Assembly (NCBI GenBank): GCA_964369425.1
Contig: CAYJGW010000004.1
Coordinates: 22,938 to 86,937, forward strand
DNA: 64,000 nt
From: CAUPWF01 sp964369425
GTDB taxonomy: Bacteria > Bacillota > Clostridia > Lachnospirales > Lachnospiraceae
Direction: 5' to 3'
Shown: positions 1 through 8,128 of the stretch, piece after piece
How positions within the stretch are numbered: position 1 is the first letter of the stretch
Layout of the letters: every line of letters starts with the position of its first letter
Position numbers and translations under genes: made by a program
The notes under the pieces: model-generated
What the model was told of the DNA's origin: nothing
Database searches by the model: none
The model's input: only the letters and a program-made list of their open reading frames with translations

Positions 1-261
1 TAGCTTCGCATGAGTTAATGCAGGGTTATTCTGTTCTACTAAGGATAGTTCAATTTTATATTTTTTACATAATTTTAATTTTTTTGAGTCAGAAATACAT
101 TTTGCACAATCATGCAATAAGCCTGCAATCATGGCATCTTCTATACTGACACCTTCTTTCATCGCAAGTGCTGCACACGTATACATCACGCCTAGTGTAT
201 GTTGATACCTATGTTCATCGAGATGACGTTTTAATATTTTTTGTATTGTTTCAATTTTCAT
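1..261 (-). CDS. yqeK: YqeK-type HD-domain phosphohydrolase, 3' end cut by the window edge
   Basis: The visible 87 codons begin with ATG at 261 and run off the left edge, so only the N-terminal part is present. The HD-family metal motif is seen as LLHDCAK, preceded by HRYQHTLGV, which matches the start of YqeK proteins. YqeK family members hydrolyse diadenosine tetraphosphate symmetrically in Firmicutes. The gene begins 2 nt after the nadD stop codon, and its ribosome binding site (GAAGG) lies inside the end of nadD. The nadD-yqeK pair is a standard Firmicutes arrangement, which supports the call. The C-terminus cannot be judged. Confidence 0.88.
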   Translation of the reverse strand, partial: MKIETIQKILKRHLDEHRYQHTLGVMYTCAALAMKEGVSIEDAMIAGLLHDCAKCISDSKKLKLCKKYKIELSLVEQNNPALTHAKL

Positions 262-263
262 AG

Positions 264-875
264 TTACATACCTTCTCTGTATAAATCATTCACTTTGATA
301 TATTCTCTCACCACTTCTGGTACTAGATATTTAATAGAGAGATTCTTAGCGACACGACGACGAATATTACTAGAGGATATTTCTAATACGGGTGCATTTA
401 ATTTTTGGATTTTAGCGTTATACTTCAATTCCAAATAAGAAATATGAGTCTCCATTCGATTGATATCACCTGTTTCGCGAAATGCAACTAATATAGTGCA
501 AGATTTCAATAGGCGCTCGACGTGCATCCACTTTTCTAGCGTAAAGAGAGAATCACTGCCTATTATAAAGAAAAATTCATAAGATGGATACATTTCTTTC
601 AGGCGTTCCATGGTTTCATACGAATAATAAACCTTCCCTTCGTTCATTTCATATTTTTTTAACACAAAATATGATGTGAATTCGATAGCTTGTTGAATCA
701 TCTCCATTCGCTGGGTATCCGTAGTATCAATCATATTTGTATTTTTATGAGGGGGATTACAGTTTGGTAAAAACCATATTTCATCTAGATCACAACATTC
801 AAATGAAAATTCCCCTAGCATCAAATGCCCAACATGAATGGGATTAAATGTTCCTCCTAATACACCTATTTTCAT
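264..875 (-). CDS. nadD: Nicotinate-nucleotide adenylyltransferase NadD
   Basis: This enzyme adenylates nicotinate mononucleotide to deamido-NAD in NAD biosynthesis in the cytoplasm. The 203-aa protein starts with the nucleotidyltransferase signature GGTFNPIHVGHL (residues 8-19), and near the C-terminus carries the second conserved motif ISSSNIRRRV, the family's ISSTxIR-like segment. The length is typical. ATG at 875 is preceded by AAGGAG at a suitable distance. It lies between yhbY (20-nt gap) and yqeK (2-nt gap), in the Firmicutes obg-yhbY-nadD-yqeK order, and is probably cotranscribed with them. Confidence 0.96.
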   Translation of the reverse strand: MKIGVLGGTFNPIHVGHLMLGEFSFECCDLDEIWFLPNCNPPHKNTNMIDTTDTQRMEMIQQAIEFTSYFVLKKYEMNEGKVYYSYETMERLKEMYPSYEFFFIIGSDSLFTLEKWMHVERLLKSCTILVAFRETGDINRMETHISYLELKYNAKIQKLNAPVLEISSSNIRRRVAKNLSIKYLVPEVVREYIKVNDLYREGM

Positions 876-895
876 AGTAGCTTTCTTTCTCCTTC

Positions 896-1189
896 TTACT
901 TAGGTAGTACAATCTTTTTCTTATCGTCTTTTCCTTCTCGGTAAAGTACAATCTTTTTACCAATCACTTGGACTACTTGTGAACGAGTACGTTCAGCTAA
1001 TATCTGTGCTAATTCTTTTGGATCATCACCACAGTTTTGTAGTACACTAATTTTTATCAATTCACGTGCTGCTAATGCTTCATCAATGGCTATTACCATA
1101 GATGGTGACATACTACTCTTACCAATTTGAAAAATCGGTTCTGTTTTCATAGCAATACTTTTTAAGAATGCTCTTTGTTTAGTTGTCAT
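896..1189 (-). CDS. yhbY: YhbY-family RNA-binding (CRM domain) ribosome assembly protein
   Basis: The 97-aa protein is a single CRM domain: QRAFLKSIAMK at the N-terminus, the central QIGKSS loop in the position of the GxxG-like RNA-binding motif, and the ALAARELIKI helix. YhbY-family proteins associate with pre-50S particles. The open frame extends further upstream, but ATG at 1189 is preceded by AAGGAG with 7-nt spacing and matches the usual family start (MTTKQRAF), so the upstream extension is rejected. It sits 10 nt downstream of obgE, consistent with coupled ribosome-assembly functions. Confidence 0.92.
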   Translation of the reverse strand: MTTKQRAFLKSIAMKTEPIFQIGKSSMSPSMVIAIDEALAARELIKISVLQNCGDDPKELAQILAERTRSQVVQVIGKKIVLYREGKDDKKKIVLPK

Positions 1190-1199
1190 AATTACTCCT

Positions 1200-2486
1200 T
1201 TATTTATAATAGTCGAATTGTAAACCATACATACGTACAGTATCACCTTCCTGGATCCCTTTTGATTCTAATTCTTCTAAAATCCCTGTATCCTTTAAGA
1301 ATTTTTGGAAGAATAAAAATCCTTTTTCAGAGTCAATATTAGTATAACCTAACATTTTTTCTATCTTTGGACCTTCTACTACGTACATTCCTTCTTCATA
1401 CTCAATTGTATATGGAAGCGATTCGTAAATCAACTCTTCTTCTGGGAAATATTCTTGTTCAAATGTAATTCTCGGAATTTCAATTTTTTCAAGTTCTGTA
1501 CGAACGTAATTCAACAATTCTGTAACACCTTCACCTGTTGCACCAGAAATCCCAAAAACTTTATACCCTTTTGGTTCAAATTCTGCTCGAATTTTTTCGA
1601 TTGGATCCTCATCACCTGAATATATCAGATCTTTTTTATTCGCTGCAATCACTTGTGGTCTTTTAGAAATTTCGAAATTGTATTTTTCCAATTCTTCGTT
1701 AATTTTATAAATATCATCAATTGGATCACGCCCTTCAGATGATGCTGCATCTACAACGTGAATCAACAATCTTGTACGTTCAATATGTCGTAAAAATTCA
1801 TGTCCAAGACCAACTCCATCAGAAGCCCCTTCTATTAGACCAGGGATATCGGCAATTACAAATCCATTTCCACTGTCTTTAAAATCAACAACACCTAAAT
1901 TAGGATTAAGAGTTGTGAAATGATAGTTCGCAATTTTAGGATTTGCATTGGTAACCCTAGACAAGAATGTTGACTTTCCAACATTTGGGAATCCCACCAA
2001 ACCAACATCTGCAATTACCTTTAGTTCAAGTTGAACTTCTAGTTCTTGTGAAGGTTGTCCTGGTTTAGCAAATTTTGGTACTTGCATAGTTGCTGTCGCA
2101 AAATGTTGATTACCAAGACCACCACGTCCTCCTTTAAGAATAGTTTGTCTTGTATTTTCTCCTGACATATCTGCAATTATTTTCTCAGAAGTCGCTTCCT
2201 TTATGATAGTTCCTTCCGGAACCTTTAAGACAATACTCTCTGCATTCTTGCCATGACATCGTTTTTTTCCACCTTGTTCTCCATCACGTGCAACAAATTT
2301 TTTCTTGTGGCGATATTCTGAAAGTGTATTTAGTCCCTCATCCACTTCAAAAATAACATCGCCTCCGTCGCCTCCGTCACCTCCGTCAGGACCGCCGTTT
2401 GGCACGTACAATTCTCGTCGAAAACTTACGTGTCCATCGCCACCCTTTCCAGAACGAATGTATATTTTAGCTCTATCCGCAAACAT
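1200..2486 (-). CDS. obgE: GTPase Obg/CgtA
   Basis: This is an essential GTPase involved in late 50S assembly and stress control. Domains in order: the glycine-rich Obg fold (about residues 1-158, with GGDGGDGG repeats), the GTPase domain with G1 GFPNVGKST, G3 DIPGLIEGA and G4 NKKD, and a C-terminal OCT domain (about 340-428) typical of Gram-positive Obg proteins. The open frame continues upstream, but ATG at 2486 (MFADRAKIYI) has AAGGAAAAAACT before it and matches the family N-terminus, giving 428 aa. It is downstream of rpmA behind a hairpin terminator. Confidence 0.96.
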   Translation of the reverse strand: MFADRAKIYIRSGKGGDGHVSFRRELYVPNGGPDGGDGGDGGDVIFEVDEGLNTLSEYRHKKKFVARDGEQGGKKRCHGKNAESIVLKVPEGTIIKEATSEKIIADMSGENTRQTILKGGRGGLGNQHFATATMQVPKFAKPGQPSQELEVQLELKVIADVGLVGFPNVGKSTFLSRVTNANPKIANYHFTTLNPNLGVVDFKDSGNGFVIADIPGLIEGASDGVGLGHEFLRHIERTRLLIHVVDAASSEGRDPIDDIYKINEELEKYNFEISKRPQVIAANKKDLIYSGDEDPIEKIRAEFEPKGYKVFGISGATGEGVTELLNYVRTELEKIEIPRITFEQEYFPEEELIYESLPYTIEYEEGMYVVEGPKIEKMLGYTNIDSEKGFLFFQKFLKDTGILEELESKGIQEGDTVRMYGLQFDYYK

Positions 2487-2551
2487 AGTTTTTTCCTTTC
2501 TTACTTCATTAATATGGATAACTGTAACCTTAGGATAACTCATATAGTTAC

Positions 2552-2587
2552 AAAAAACAAGACTTCAAACCAGATAGATTTGAAGCC
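2552..2587 (-). terminator. Rho-independent terminator/attenuator between rpmA and obgE
   Basis: On the minus strand the arms GGCTTCAAA (2579-2587) and TTTGAAGTC (2561-2569) form a 9-bp stem with one G-T wobble and a 9-nt loop, followed by TTGTTTTTT. It lies 14 nt after the rpmA stop codon. It probably ends the rplU-prp-rpmA transcript, at least partly, with read-through into obgE. Confidence 0.8.
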
Positions 2588-2600
2588 TTAAAAGTTTTTC

Positions 2601-2885
2601 TTATTCTGCAACCGGATAGATAGATACTTGTTTCTTATCTCTACCTTTTCTTTCGAATCTAACAACACCATCTTTTAATGCAAAAAGAGTGTCATCTCCT
2701 CCGCGTCCAACATTCACACCTGGGTGAATCTTTGTTCCACGTTGTCTATATAGAATGTTACCAGCTTTTACAAATTGTCCGTCAGCTCTTTTCGCACCTA
2801 ATCGCTTAGATTCAGAGTCTCTTCCGTTCTTTGTAGAACCAACCCCTTTTTTATGAGCGAAAAATTGAAGGTTTAATTTCATCAT
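2601..2885 (-). CDS. rpmA: 50S ribosomal protein L27 (with cleavable N-terminal extension)
   Basis: L27 is a large-subunit protein whose N-terminus reaches the peptidyl transferase centre. The 94-aa product has the conserved HKKGVGSTKNGRDSESKRLG block right after an N-terminal extension ending in LNLQFFA. In Firmicutes this LQFF-A site is cut by the protease Prp, encoded immediately upstream here. The ATG at 2885 follows AGGAGG with 9-nt spacing; a second ATG follows directly. The longer open frame upstream overlaps prp and is not needed. The rplU-prp-rpmA order is classical. Confidence 0.96.
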   Translation of the reverse strand: MMKLNLQFFAHKKGVGSTKNGRDSESKRLGAKRADGQFVKAGNILYRQRGTKIHPGVNVGRGGDDTLFALKDGVVRFERKGRDKKQVSIYPVAE

Positions 2886-2889
2886 AGTC

Positions 2890-3216
2890 TTACACCTCCT
2901 CATATGAGATTTTAATATATTTTTTGTAATCTTTTTCCATGTCTTGGAGTCCAAGTTCCATGGCTTTAAGAAGCAAATGTGCTTCTTTAGACGGTGTCCT
3001 TTTTAATTGAAAATCGATAATTCCATCATCTTCATTAGAAAGCCTTGAGAAAGAGTCTTTTGTGAACTTTTCGATCGCATTCGTTGTATTGATAGCTAAT
3101 ACGGAAACCGCAGCACACACAACATCCGATCCGTTAGGTGCAAAATTTGCATGACCCTCAGTTCGAAATCCCATTATCTCTTTGTTGCGGTTGTTATATA
3201 TATTTATACTTACCAC
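2890..3216 (-). CDS. prp: Ribosomal-processing cysteine protease Prp
   Basis: Prp removes the N-terminal extension of L27 in Firmicutes. The 108-aa protein has the family core GHANFAPNGSDVVCAAVS, in which His22 and Cys34 occupy the positions of the catalytic dyad known from the family. The start codon is GTG at 3216, with GGTGGTG upstream; the frame ends 4 nt before the L27 ATG, so the two are likely translationally coupled. The presence of both the protease and its LQFF target in adjacent genes supports function. Confidence 0.93.
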   Translation of the reverse strand: MVSINIYNNRNKEIMGFRTEGHANFAPNGSDVVCAAVSVLAINTTNAIEKFTKDSFSRLSNEDDGIIDFQLKRTPSKEAHLLLKAMELGLQDMEKDYKKYIKISYEEV

Positions 3217-3246
3217 AGAAACACCACCTTTTTTGTTGCGCTTTAA

Positions 3247-3555
3247 TTAAGCGTTGATTTTTTCGATCTTAACAGCTGTGTATTGTTGTCTATGACCATT
3301 TTTTTTGTGATATCCAGATTTTCTCTTATACTTGTAAACGATAACTTTTTTTGCTTTACCGTTTTCAACTACAGAAGCAGTTACTGTTGCACCAGCTACT
3401 GTTGGATTTCCAACTTTTAACTCTGAATCGCTAACAGCTAATACTTGATCAAATGTAAAAGCTTCTCCAGCCTCTACTCCAAGTTTCTCTACTTTAATGA
3501 TATCGCCTTCAGCTACTTTGTACTGTTTACCACCTGTTGCTATAATTGCGTACAT
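3247..3555 (-). CDS. rplU: 50S ribosomal protein L21
   Basis: The 102-aa protein matches L21 end to end: MYAIIATGGKQYKV at the start, the central loop, and KRKSGYHKKNGHRQQYT with the basic rRNA-binding segment near the end. It is the first gene of rplU-prp-rpmA and is preceded by a strong promoter and a structured leader. ATG at 3555 follows an AGGAGG-type site with 6-nt spacing. Confidence 0.98.
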   Translation of the reverse strand: MYAIIATGGKQYKVAEGDIIKVEKLGVEAGEAFTFDQVLAVSDSELKVGNPTVAGATVTASVVENGKAKKVIVYKYKRKSGYHKKNGHRQQYTAVKIEKINA

Positions 3556-3629
3556 ATGGCACCTCCTATTATCATTACTCGCCAGTTACGGTGACTGTAA
3601 AAGTTCTTTAACCTCACTGTGCGGCATAC
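3556..3629 (-). promoter_or_regulatory. Probable L21 leader (autoregulatory 5' UTR of rplU)
   Basis: About 74 nt separate the deduced transcription start from the rplU ATG. On the minus strand the segment contains GAGGTTAAAGAACTTTTACA and a small hairpin with CAGT and ACTG arms around CACCGTA, then GGCGAGT just before the ribosome binding site. Firmicutes rplU genes commonly carry an L21 leader thought to bind L21 itself. The assignment is by position and recalled resemblance; a covariance-model search would settle it. Confidence 0.6.
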
Positions 3630-3635
3630 TATTGA

Positions 3636-3664
3636 ATCATAGCATGTTTTTTTAAAAGTGTCAA
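3636..3664 (-). promoter_or_regulatory. Sigma-A promoter of rplU-prp-rpmA
   Basis: On the minus strand TTGACA (3659-3664) and TATGAT (3636-3641) are separated by 17 nt, close to a perfect vegetative consensus. It lies between the GGDEF-EAL gene and rplU, so the ribosomal protein operon has its own start. Confidence 0.88.
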
Positions 3665-3677
3665 TTCTTTTGTGAAA

Positions 3678-5606
3678 TTAATTATTCCGTAAAAAATTTG
3701 TAAATCCAAGATATGAAAGAGGTTTTGAAAATACATAGCCTTGTATATACTCACAACCGCAATCTTTAAAATAGGTTACTAAAGATTCCTCTTCAACGCC
3801 TTCTATTATCACATTCCTATCTGTAGCGACAATTGCTTTTATCAGACTTTTAATAAAGGCACAATTTTTCTCTGATTCATTCACAGCTAGTACCAAACTT
3901 CGATCTATTTTGATAATATTTATTGGTAAACTCAAAAAAACACTCATGTTTGAATACTCTATACCAAAATCATCTAACTCAAATTCAAATCCAAGTCTTT
4001 GCATTTTATGAATAACAAGCTCTACTTTTTTTACATCTGATACTAATGTTCGCTCTGTAATCTCTAATTTTATCTGCTTTGAAGCTATTTTATAACGCCC
4101 CATAATTTCTAAAAGATTCTCAACTAAGTCATCTTGTAGTAGCATAGCATATGGGAAGTTGATTGAAATTGACTTGGGACAGATAGACGAATCTAATTCT
4201 TCTTGCATCTGCCGTAAATCTTTACATACTTTTTTGAATACAATATAAGTAATTTGAATAATAAGTCCTGTTTTCTCTGCAATGGGAATAAATTCGTTAG
4301 GATATAATTTGTTTTTTTCACCATTTCGTAATCGTATTAGTGCTTCACCCTGCCTGAATTTAGCATTACTAATTGAATAAATTGGCTGATACAATATTTC
4401 AAAGCCATCTTCTGCTATTGCGTGTTTTAACTCTTCTAATACAAAATTATGGCGAATCATCTCATCACAGATGTGTATATCATATAAGTAATCGGTGTCA
4501 AGTGTATTGGTTTTAAGCCTAGCAATACCATAATCAGCTGTAGTTAATAAAGTTTTGATGTTTTTATTAAACGAAGGAAAATCCACTCGTGTATATATAG
4601 CATCTACCTTTATTTCGTAATCTTCAATACGAAATGGACGTTCAAAGCAAGATTTAACTGCTTGAATCAAAAAGTCTTCGTTTTGGGGCAGTTCGTAACT
4701 TAGGATAGCAAACTCGTCTCCACTATAACGAAAAATATCTTTCTTTGGAACTACAGATGCCAACCTCATAGCTACAATTTCTAAAACACTATCTCCAGTT
4801 TCTAAACTAAAACATTCATTAATACTTTTAAAATTCCGAATGCTACAAAGGTATAGTGTGAATTCTGATTTTGATTTCGCCCGCTTATTTATTTGATACA
4901 TCAAGGCTCTTCTATTGCTAATATCAGTCAAGGGGTCAATAGACTTCATGGAATTTTGTACATATAAGTAGACAAGCAGTACACCTGTTGCACTTGCGGT
5001 ACCAGATAAAATAATTCTTGGGAATAATAATTGAAAAAATGATATTCCGCATGCAAATAGGATATTCAAACATAAAATCAAATTAATTTCTTGTTTTGTA
5101 CGTCTATAATTTTTCAAGGAAACAACGATTACACCTATCATATAGACTATAGCTATTGCATAAGTGCTTCGATTAAGTGGACCCGCCTGATAACCATACT
5201 CCCTAGTTATTAAGAACACATTATGTGTTACATAGTTCTGTAAAATCAAAATTATATAACATAAATATGGTACCAGTGCTAAAAACCATCGTTTATCAAG
5301 GGACTGCTTAGAAGTTTTCCAATGGCTGAGGGATGCCGCATAAAAAAATGTTATAATGGATGCGAGTGGCGTGGTAATAAAATAAAGCACTTTTAACCCT
5401 TCAACAAACCAAAAAGGGAAAGCTTCCATATATTGAGTTGTCAAGGTTGTAGAAATAGTTACGACAACCGAAAAAAGCGTTCCAAAGAACAGGAACCTAA
5501 ACACCTTATACCTTGTGGACTCTAACTCATCGTCCCACACAAAACTCCATATTGCAATTGTTATAACTAGAAACGCGATATATTCCGCCAATAAATCGTA
5601 TTGCAA
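3678..5606 (-). CDS. Membrane GGDEF-EAL protein (cyclic-di-GMP turnover)
   Basis: The 642-aa protein has about seven hydrophobic segments in residues 1-215, then a GGDEF domain (about 225-370) and an EAL domain (about 390-640). The GGDEF signature is altered to SGDEF, while DPLTDISNRRA is intact, so cyclase activity is uncertain. The EAL domain keeps GEALIRL, ITERTL, DDFG, IKIDRSL, IEGVEEE and QGYVFSKP, so it is probably an active cyclic-di-GMP phosphodiesterase; the GGDEF part may bind GTP. The start is TTG at 5606 with GGAAGGGG 7 nt upstream; no ATG fits as well. It follows the aspartokinase gene by 34 nt. Confidence 0.9.
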   Translation of the reverse strand: MQYDLLAEYIAFLVITIAIWSFVWDDELESTRYKVFRFLFFGTLFSVVVTISTTLTTQYMEAFPFWFVEGLKVLYFITTPLASIITFFYAASLSHWKTSKQSLDKRWFLALVPYLCYIILILQNYVTHNVFLITREYGYQAGPLNRSTYAIAIVYMIGVIVVSLKNYRRTKQEINLILCLNILFACGISFFQLLFPRIILSGTASATGVLLVYLYVQNSMKSIDPLTDISNRRALMYQINKRAKSKSEFTLYLCSIRNFKSINECFSLETGDSVLEIVAMRLASVVPKKDIFRYSGDEFAILSYELPQNEDFLIQAVKSCFERPFRIEDYEIKVDAIYTRVDFPSFNKNIKTLLTTADYGIARLKTNTLDTDYLYDIHICDEMIRHNFVLEELKHAIAEDGFEILYQPIYSISNAKFRQGEALIRLRNGEKNKLYPNEFIPIAEKTGLIIQITYIVFKKVCKDLRQMQEELDSSICPKSISINFPYAMLLQDDLVENLLEIMGRYKIASKQIKLEITERTLVSDVKKVELVIHKMQRLGFEFELDDFGIEYSNMSVFLSLPINIIKIDRSLVLAVNESEKNCAFIKSLIKAIVATDRNVIIEGVEEESLVTYFKDCGCEYIQGYVFSKPLSYLGFTNFLRNN

Positions 5607-5640
5607 TTAAATTCCCCTTCCTGTACGAGAGTAAAAAATA

Positions 5641-6960
5641 TTAAAGTTGATACGTAATAAAGATATCATAAATCGCTTTAATAGCAGGTTTGAAATCTTG
5701 ACTTCTTACTCCAATAATAATATTTAACTCACTAGAACCTTGATCAATCATTCTGATATTGATATTTGCATGTGCAAGAGCTGAAAAAATTCTTCCAGCC
5801 GTTCCTCTAGTTGAACGCATCCCACGTCCTACAACTGCAACAAGAGCTAAATCAGATTCTAACTCAATTGTATCAGGATTTACTACGCGGTGGATTCCAG
5901 ACAACACTTCTTGTTCATGTTCTTGAAATTCATCTTGGTGTACGAAAATAGTCATGGTATCTATACCTGACGGCATGTGTTCAAAAGAGATGTTATGGTT
6001 TTCAAATTCTTGTAATACTTTTCTACAGAATCCGACTTCAGAGTTCATCATCGCTTTTTCAATTTGAATAGATGCAAATCCTGTCTTTCCAGCAATACCT
6101 GTTATTGTGTATTTAGGTTGTCTACATGTATTTTCAACTATTAAAGTCCCCTTATCTTCAGGAGCATTTGTATTTCTGATATTGATAGGAATTCCTTCTC
6201 TACGCACTGGGAAAATTGCATCTTCATGCAAAACTGTTGCGCCCATATACGAAAGTTCTCTCAATTCTTTATACGTTATTGTTTCGATAACCTCAGGATC
6301 TTCAATTACTCTTGGATCTGAAACTAAAAAACCAGAAACATCAGTCCAGTTTTCATATAAATCTACATTCATTCCACGTGAGATAATCGAACCAGTTACA
6401 TCGGATCCACCGCGTGAAAATGTTTGAATTGTTCCACAAGGTTTTGCACCATAAAACCCAGGAATTACAGCATATGAGACATCTTTTAATTTTTCATATA
6501 CGATTTCATTTGTTTTTTCAGAGTCAAACAATCCATTTTCATCAAAGAAAATTACTTCTGCAGCATCTATAAATTCAAATCCAAGGTATTTTGCCATAAT
6601 AATCCCATTTAGATACTCACCTCTAGAAGCAGCATAGTCACGACCTGCTTTTGCAAGAAATTGCCCTTTAATCACCTTAAATTCTTCTTCAAGTGATAGT
6701 TCAAGATTCAAACCAGCTATAATTTCATTGTAACGCGCTTGGATATCTGTCAATAAAGAGTCAAATTTTTTCTCCTGCATTGCAAGACCATAACATTGAT
6801 ATAGCATATCAGTTACTTTAATATCATCGCTGTATCTTTTACCTGGCGCAGATGGAATAACGTATTTTCTAGATTTATCAGCTTTGATAATTTTCCCTAC
6901 TTTTTTAAACTGTTTTGCATCTGCTAATGAGCTACCACCAAATTTTACTACTTTCTTCAT
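5641..6960 (-). CDS. Aspartate kinase
   Basis: This enzyme phosphorylates aspartate, the first step to lysine, threonine, methionine and diaminopimelate. The 439-aa monofunctional protein begins with the signature VVKFGGSSLADA, has TFSRGGSDVTG in the kinase core, and two C-terminal ACT domains (about 290-439, including GRGMRSTRGTAGRIFSAL) that usually bind an inhibiting amino acid. Which paralogue class (lysine- or threonine-sensitive) cannot be decided from the sequence. It sits between the RNase G and GGDEF-EAL genes with short gaps and no other amino-acid gene nearby. Confidence 0.95.
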   Translation of the reverse strand: MKKVVKFGGSSLADAKQFKKVGKIIKADKSRKYVIPSAPGKRYSDDIKVTDMLYQCYGLAMQEKKFDSLLTDIQARYNEIIAGLNLELSLEEEFKVIKGQFLAKAGRDYAASRGEYLNGIIMAKYLGFEFIDAAEVIFFDENGLFDSEKTNEIVYEKLKDVSYAVIPGFYGAKPCGTIQTFSRGGSDVTGSIISRGMNVDLYENWTDVSGFLVSDPRVIEDPEVIETITYKELRELSYMGATVLHEDAIFPVRREGIPINIRNTNAPEDKGTLIVENTCRQPKYTITGIAGKTGFASIQIEKAMMNSEVGFCRKVLQEFENHNISFEHMPSGIDTMTIFVHQDEFQEHEQEVLSGIHRVVNPDTIELESDLALVAVVGRGMRSTRGTAGRIFSALAHANINIRMIDQGSSELNIIIGVRSQDFKPAIKAIYDIFITYQL

Positions 6961-6986
6961 TTCATACCTCCATATTATCTAAACAC

Positions 6987-8126
6987 TTATCTGTTGTATT
7001 CTTTATAATTTTCATATAAGTTTTTACGAATTTTCTTTCGTGTAATTTCTGCAAGCTGTAATTTAGTAACATCTATTAATTTAGCTTGTATTCGATCTTT
7101 TTGCAAGCATTGATTCAAAAAACTTGATATTTTTTCGATATTTTCGCGATTTTTCATATTAATCAAGTCGACAATTATGATTCCAGAAATATTTCTGAGT
7201 CGAATCTGATATGCAATTTCTTCAGCTGCTTCTTTATTAATCTTCAAAAAAAATTCTTCTTTCTCTTTTTTTGAACTATTTTTTCCAGTATTTACATCAA
7301 TAACCGTCATCGCTTCTGTATGTTCAATTACAAGGAAAGCACCTGATTTTAACCAAACTTTTTTATTTAGAGCATTTGATATCTGTGACTCAATATTATA
7401 AAGTTTCACCAGACTGTAAGACTTATCATCATAATACCTCACCTTAGAATCTGTGTAAACACTTTTTAAACAATTATAAACCTCTACATCCTCTACCACG
7501 ATCTCATCTGTATCATTACGAAATAATTCTTTTATAACTTCTAGATAAGGAGCTTCGGATTTTTTCAAACAAGAAAAACAAGTCCTAGTTGGTGCAATTT
7601 GAATCAAATTGTTGTATTCAGATACCAATGATAACATTTCGGTTCTAATTTGCTCTTCTGTTGCAGAAACTGCATCGGTTCGTATAATCCAACCATAATC
7701 CTTGTGTTCGAAGTCTTTTGCTATTATCAACATACGTTCTCTATTAGATTTGTTCAGTTTTTTAGAAACACTCAATTGATTATTCCCGCCAGTCAACACT
7801 GCATACTTACCTGAAAAATTCAAATTTCTAGATACGGTTAATTGTTTTGATTTTATGGCCTCTTGTTGCACTTGAACCAAAATCTCATCACCAACTTTTA
7901 AGGTATCTCTCGTAGACAAGTAGCATTCAACATTCTTATCAATTATAAGAAAACATGCTTTCATGCTACTCATAACTTTTTGAACTTTTCCGATATAAAT
8001 ATCGCCGATGGAAGGATCGGTAGATACTCGTGTTGTAAAAACCACTTCGATTATACGATTGTTCTCAAAAAGTGCAATCACTAGCTCTTGTCCATAATTC
8101 ATTACTAGAATCTTCTTTGCGTTCAT
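6987..8126 (-). CDS. rng: Ribonuclease E/G family protein, catalytic core only
   Basis: The 379-aa protein has the RNase E/G layout: an S1-like RNA-binding region (about 35-95, including GDIYIGKVQKV), then the catalytic domain with VIDVNTGKN and IIIVDLIN, which hold the two Mg-binding aspartates. It ends at ITRKKIRKNLYENYKEYNR, exactly where E. coli RNase G continues into the CPxC zinc-link and dimer domain, so that part is missing. No remnant is found in the 26 nt before the aspartokinase gene. A CFSC pair occurs in mid-protein. It lies 2 nt after the DUF2344 gene, a common partnership in Clostridia. Confidence 0.88.
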   Translation of the reverse strand: MNAKKILVMNYGQELVIALFENNRIIEVVFTTRVSTDPSIGDIYIGKVQKVMSSMKACFLIIDKNVECYLSTRDTLKVGDEILVQVQQEAIKSKQLTVSRNLNFSGKYAVLTGGNNQLSVSKKLNKSNRERMLIIAKDFEHKDYGWIIRTDAVSATEEQIRTEMLSLVSEYNNLIQIAPTRTCFSCLKKSEAPYLEVIKELFRNDTDEIVVEDVEVYNCLKSVYTDSKVRYYDDKSYSLVKLYNIESQISNALNKKVWLKSGAFLVIEHTEAMTVIDVNTGKNSSKKEKEEFFLKINKEAAEEIAYQIRLRNISGIIIVDLINMKNRENIEKISSFLNQCLQKDRIQAKLIDVTKLQLAEITRKKIRKNLYENYKEYNR

Positions 8127-8128
8127 TA

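Noticed and set aside
1187..1246. N-terminal extension of YhbY into obgE
   Set aside because: The internal ATG at 1189 has a proper ribosome binding site and the family N-terminus; the extension would overlap the obgE end without support.
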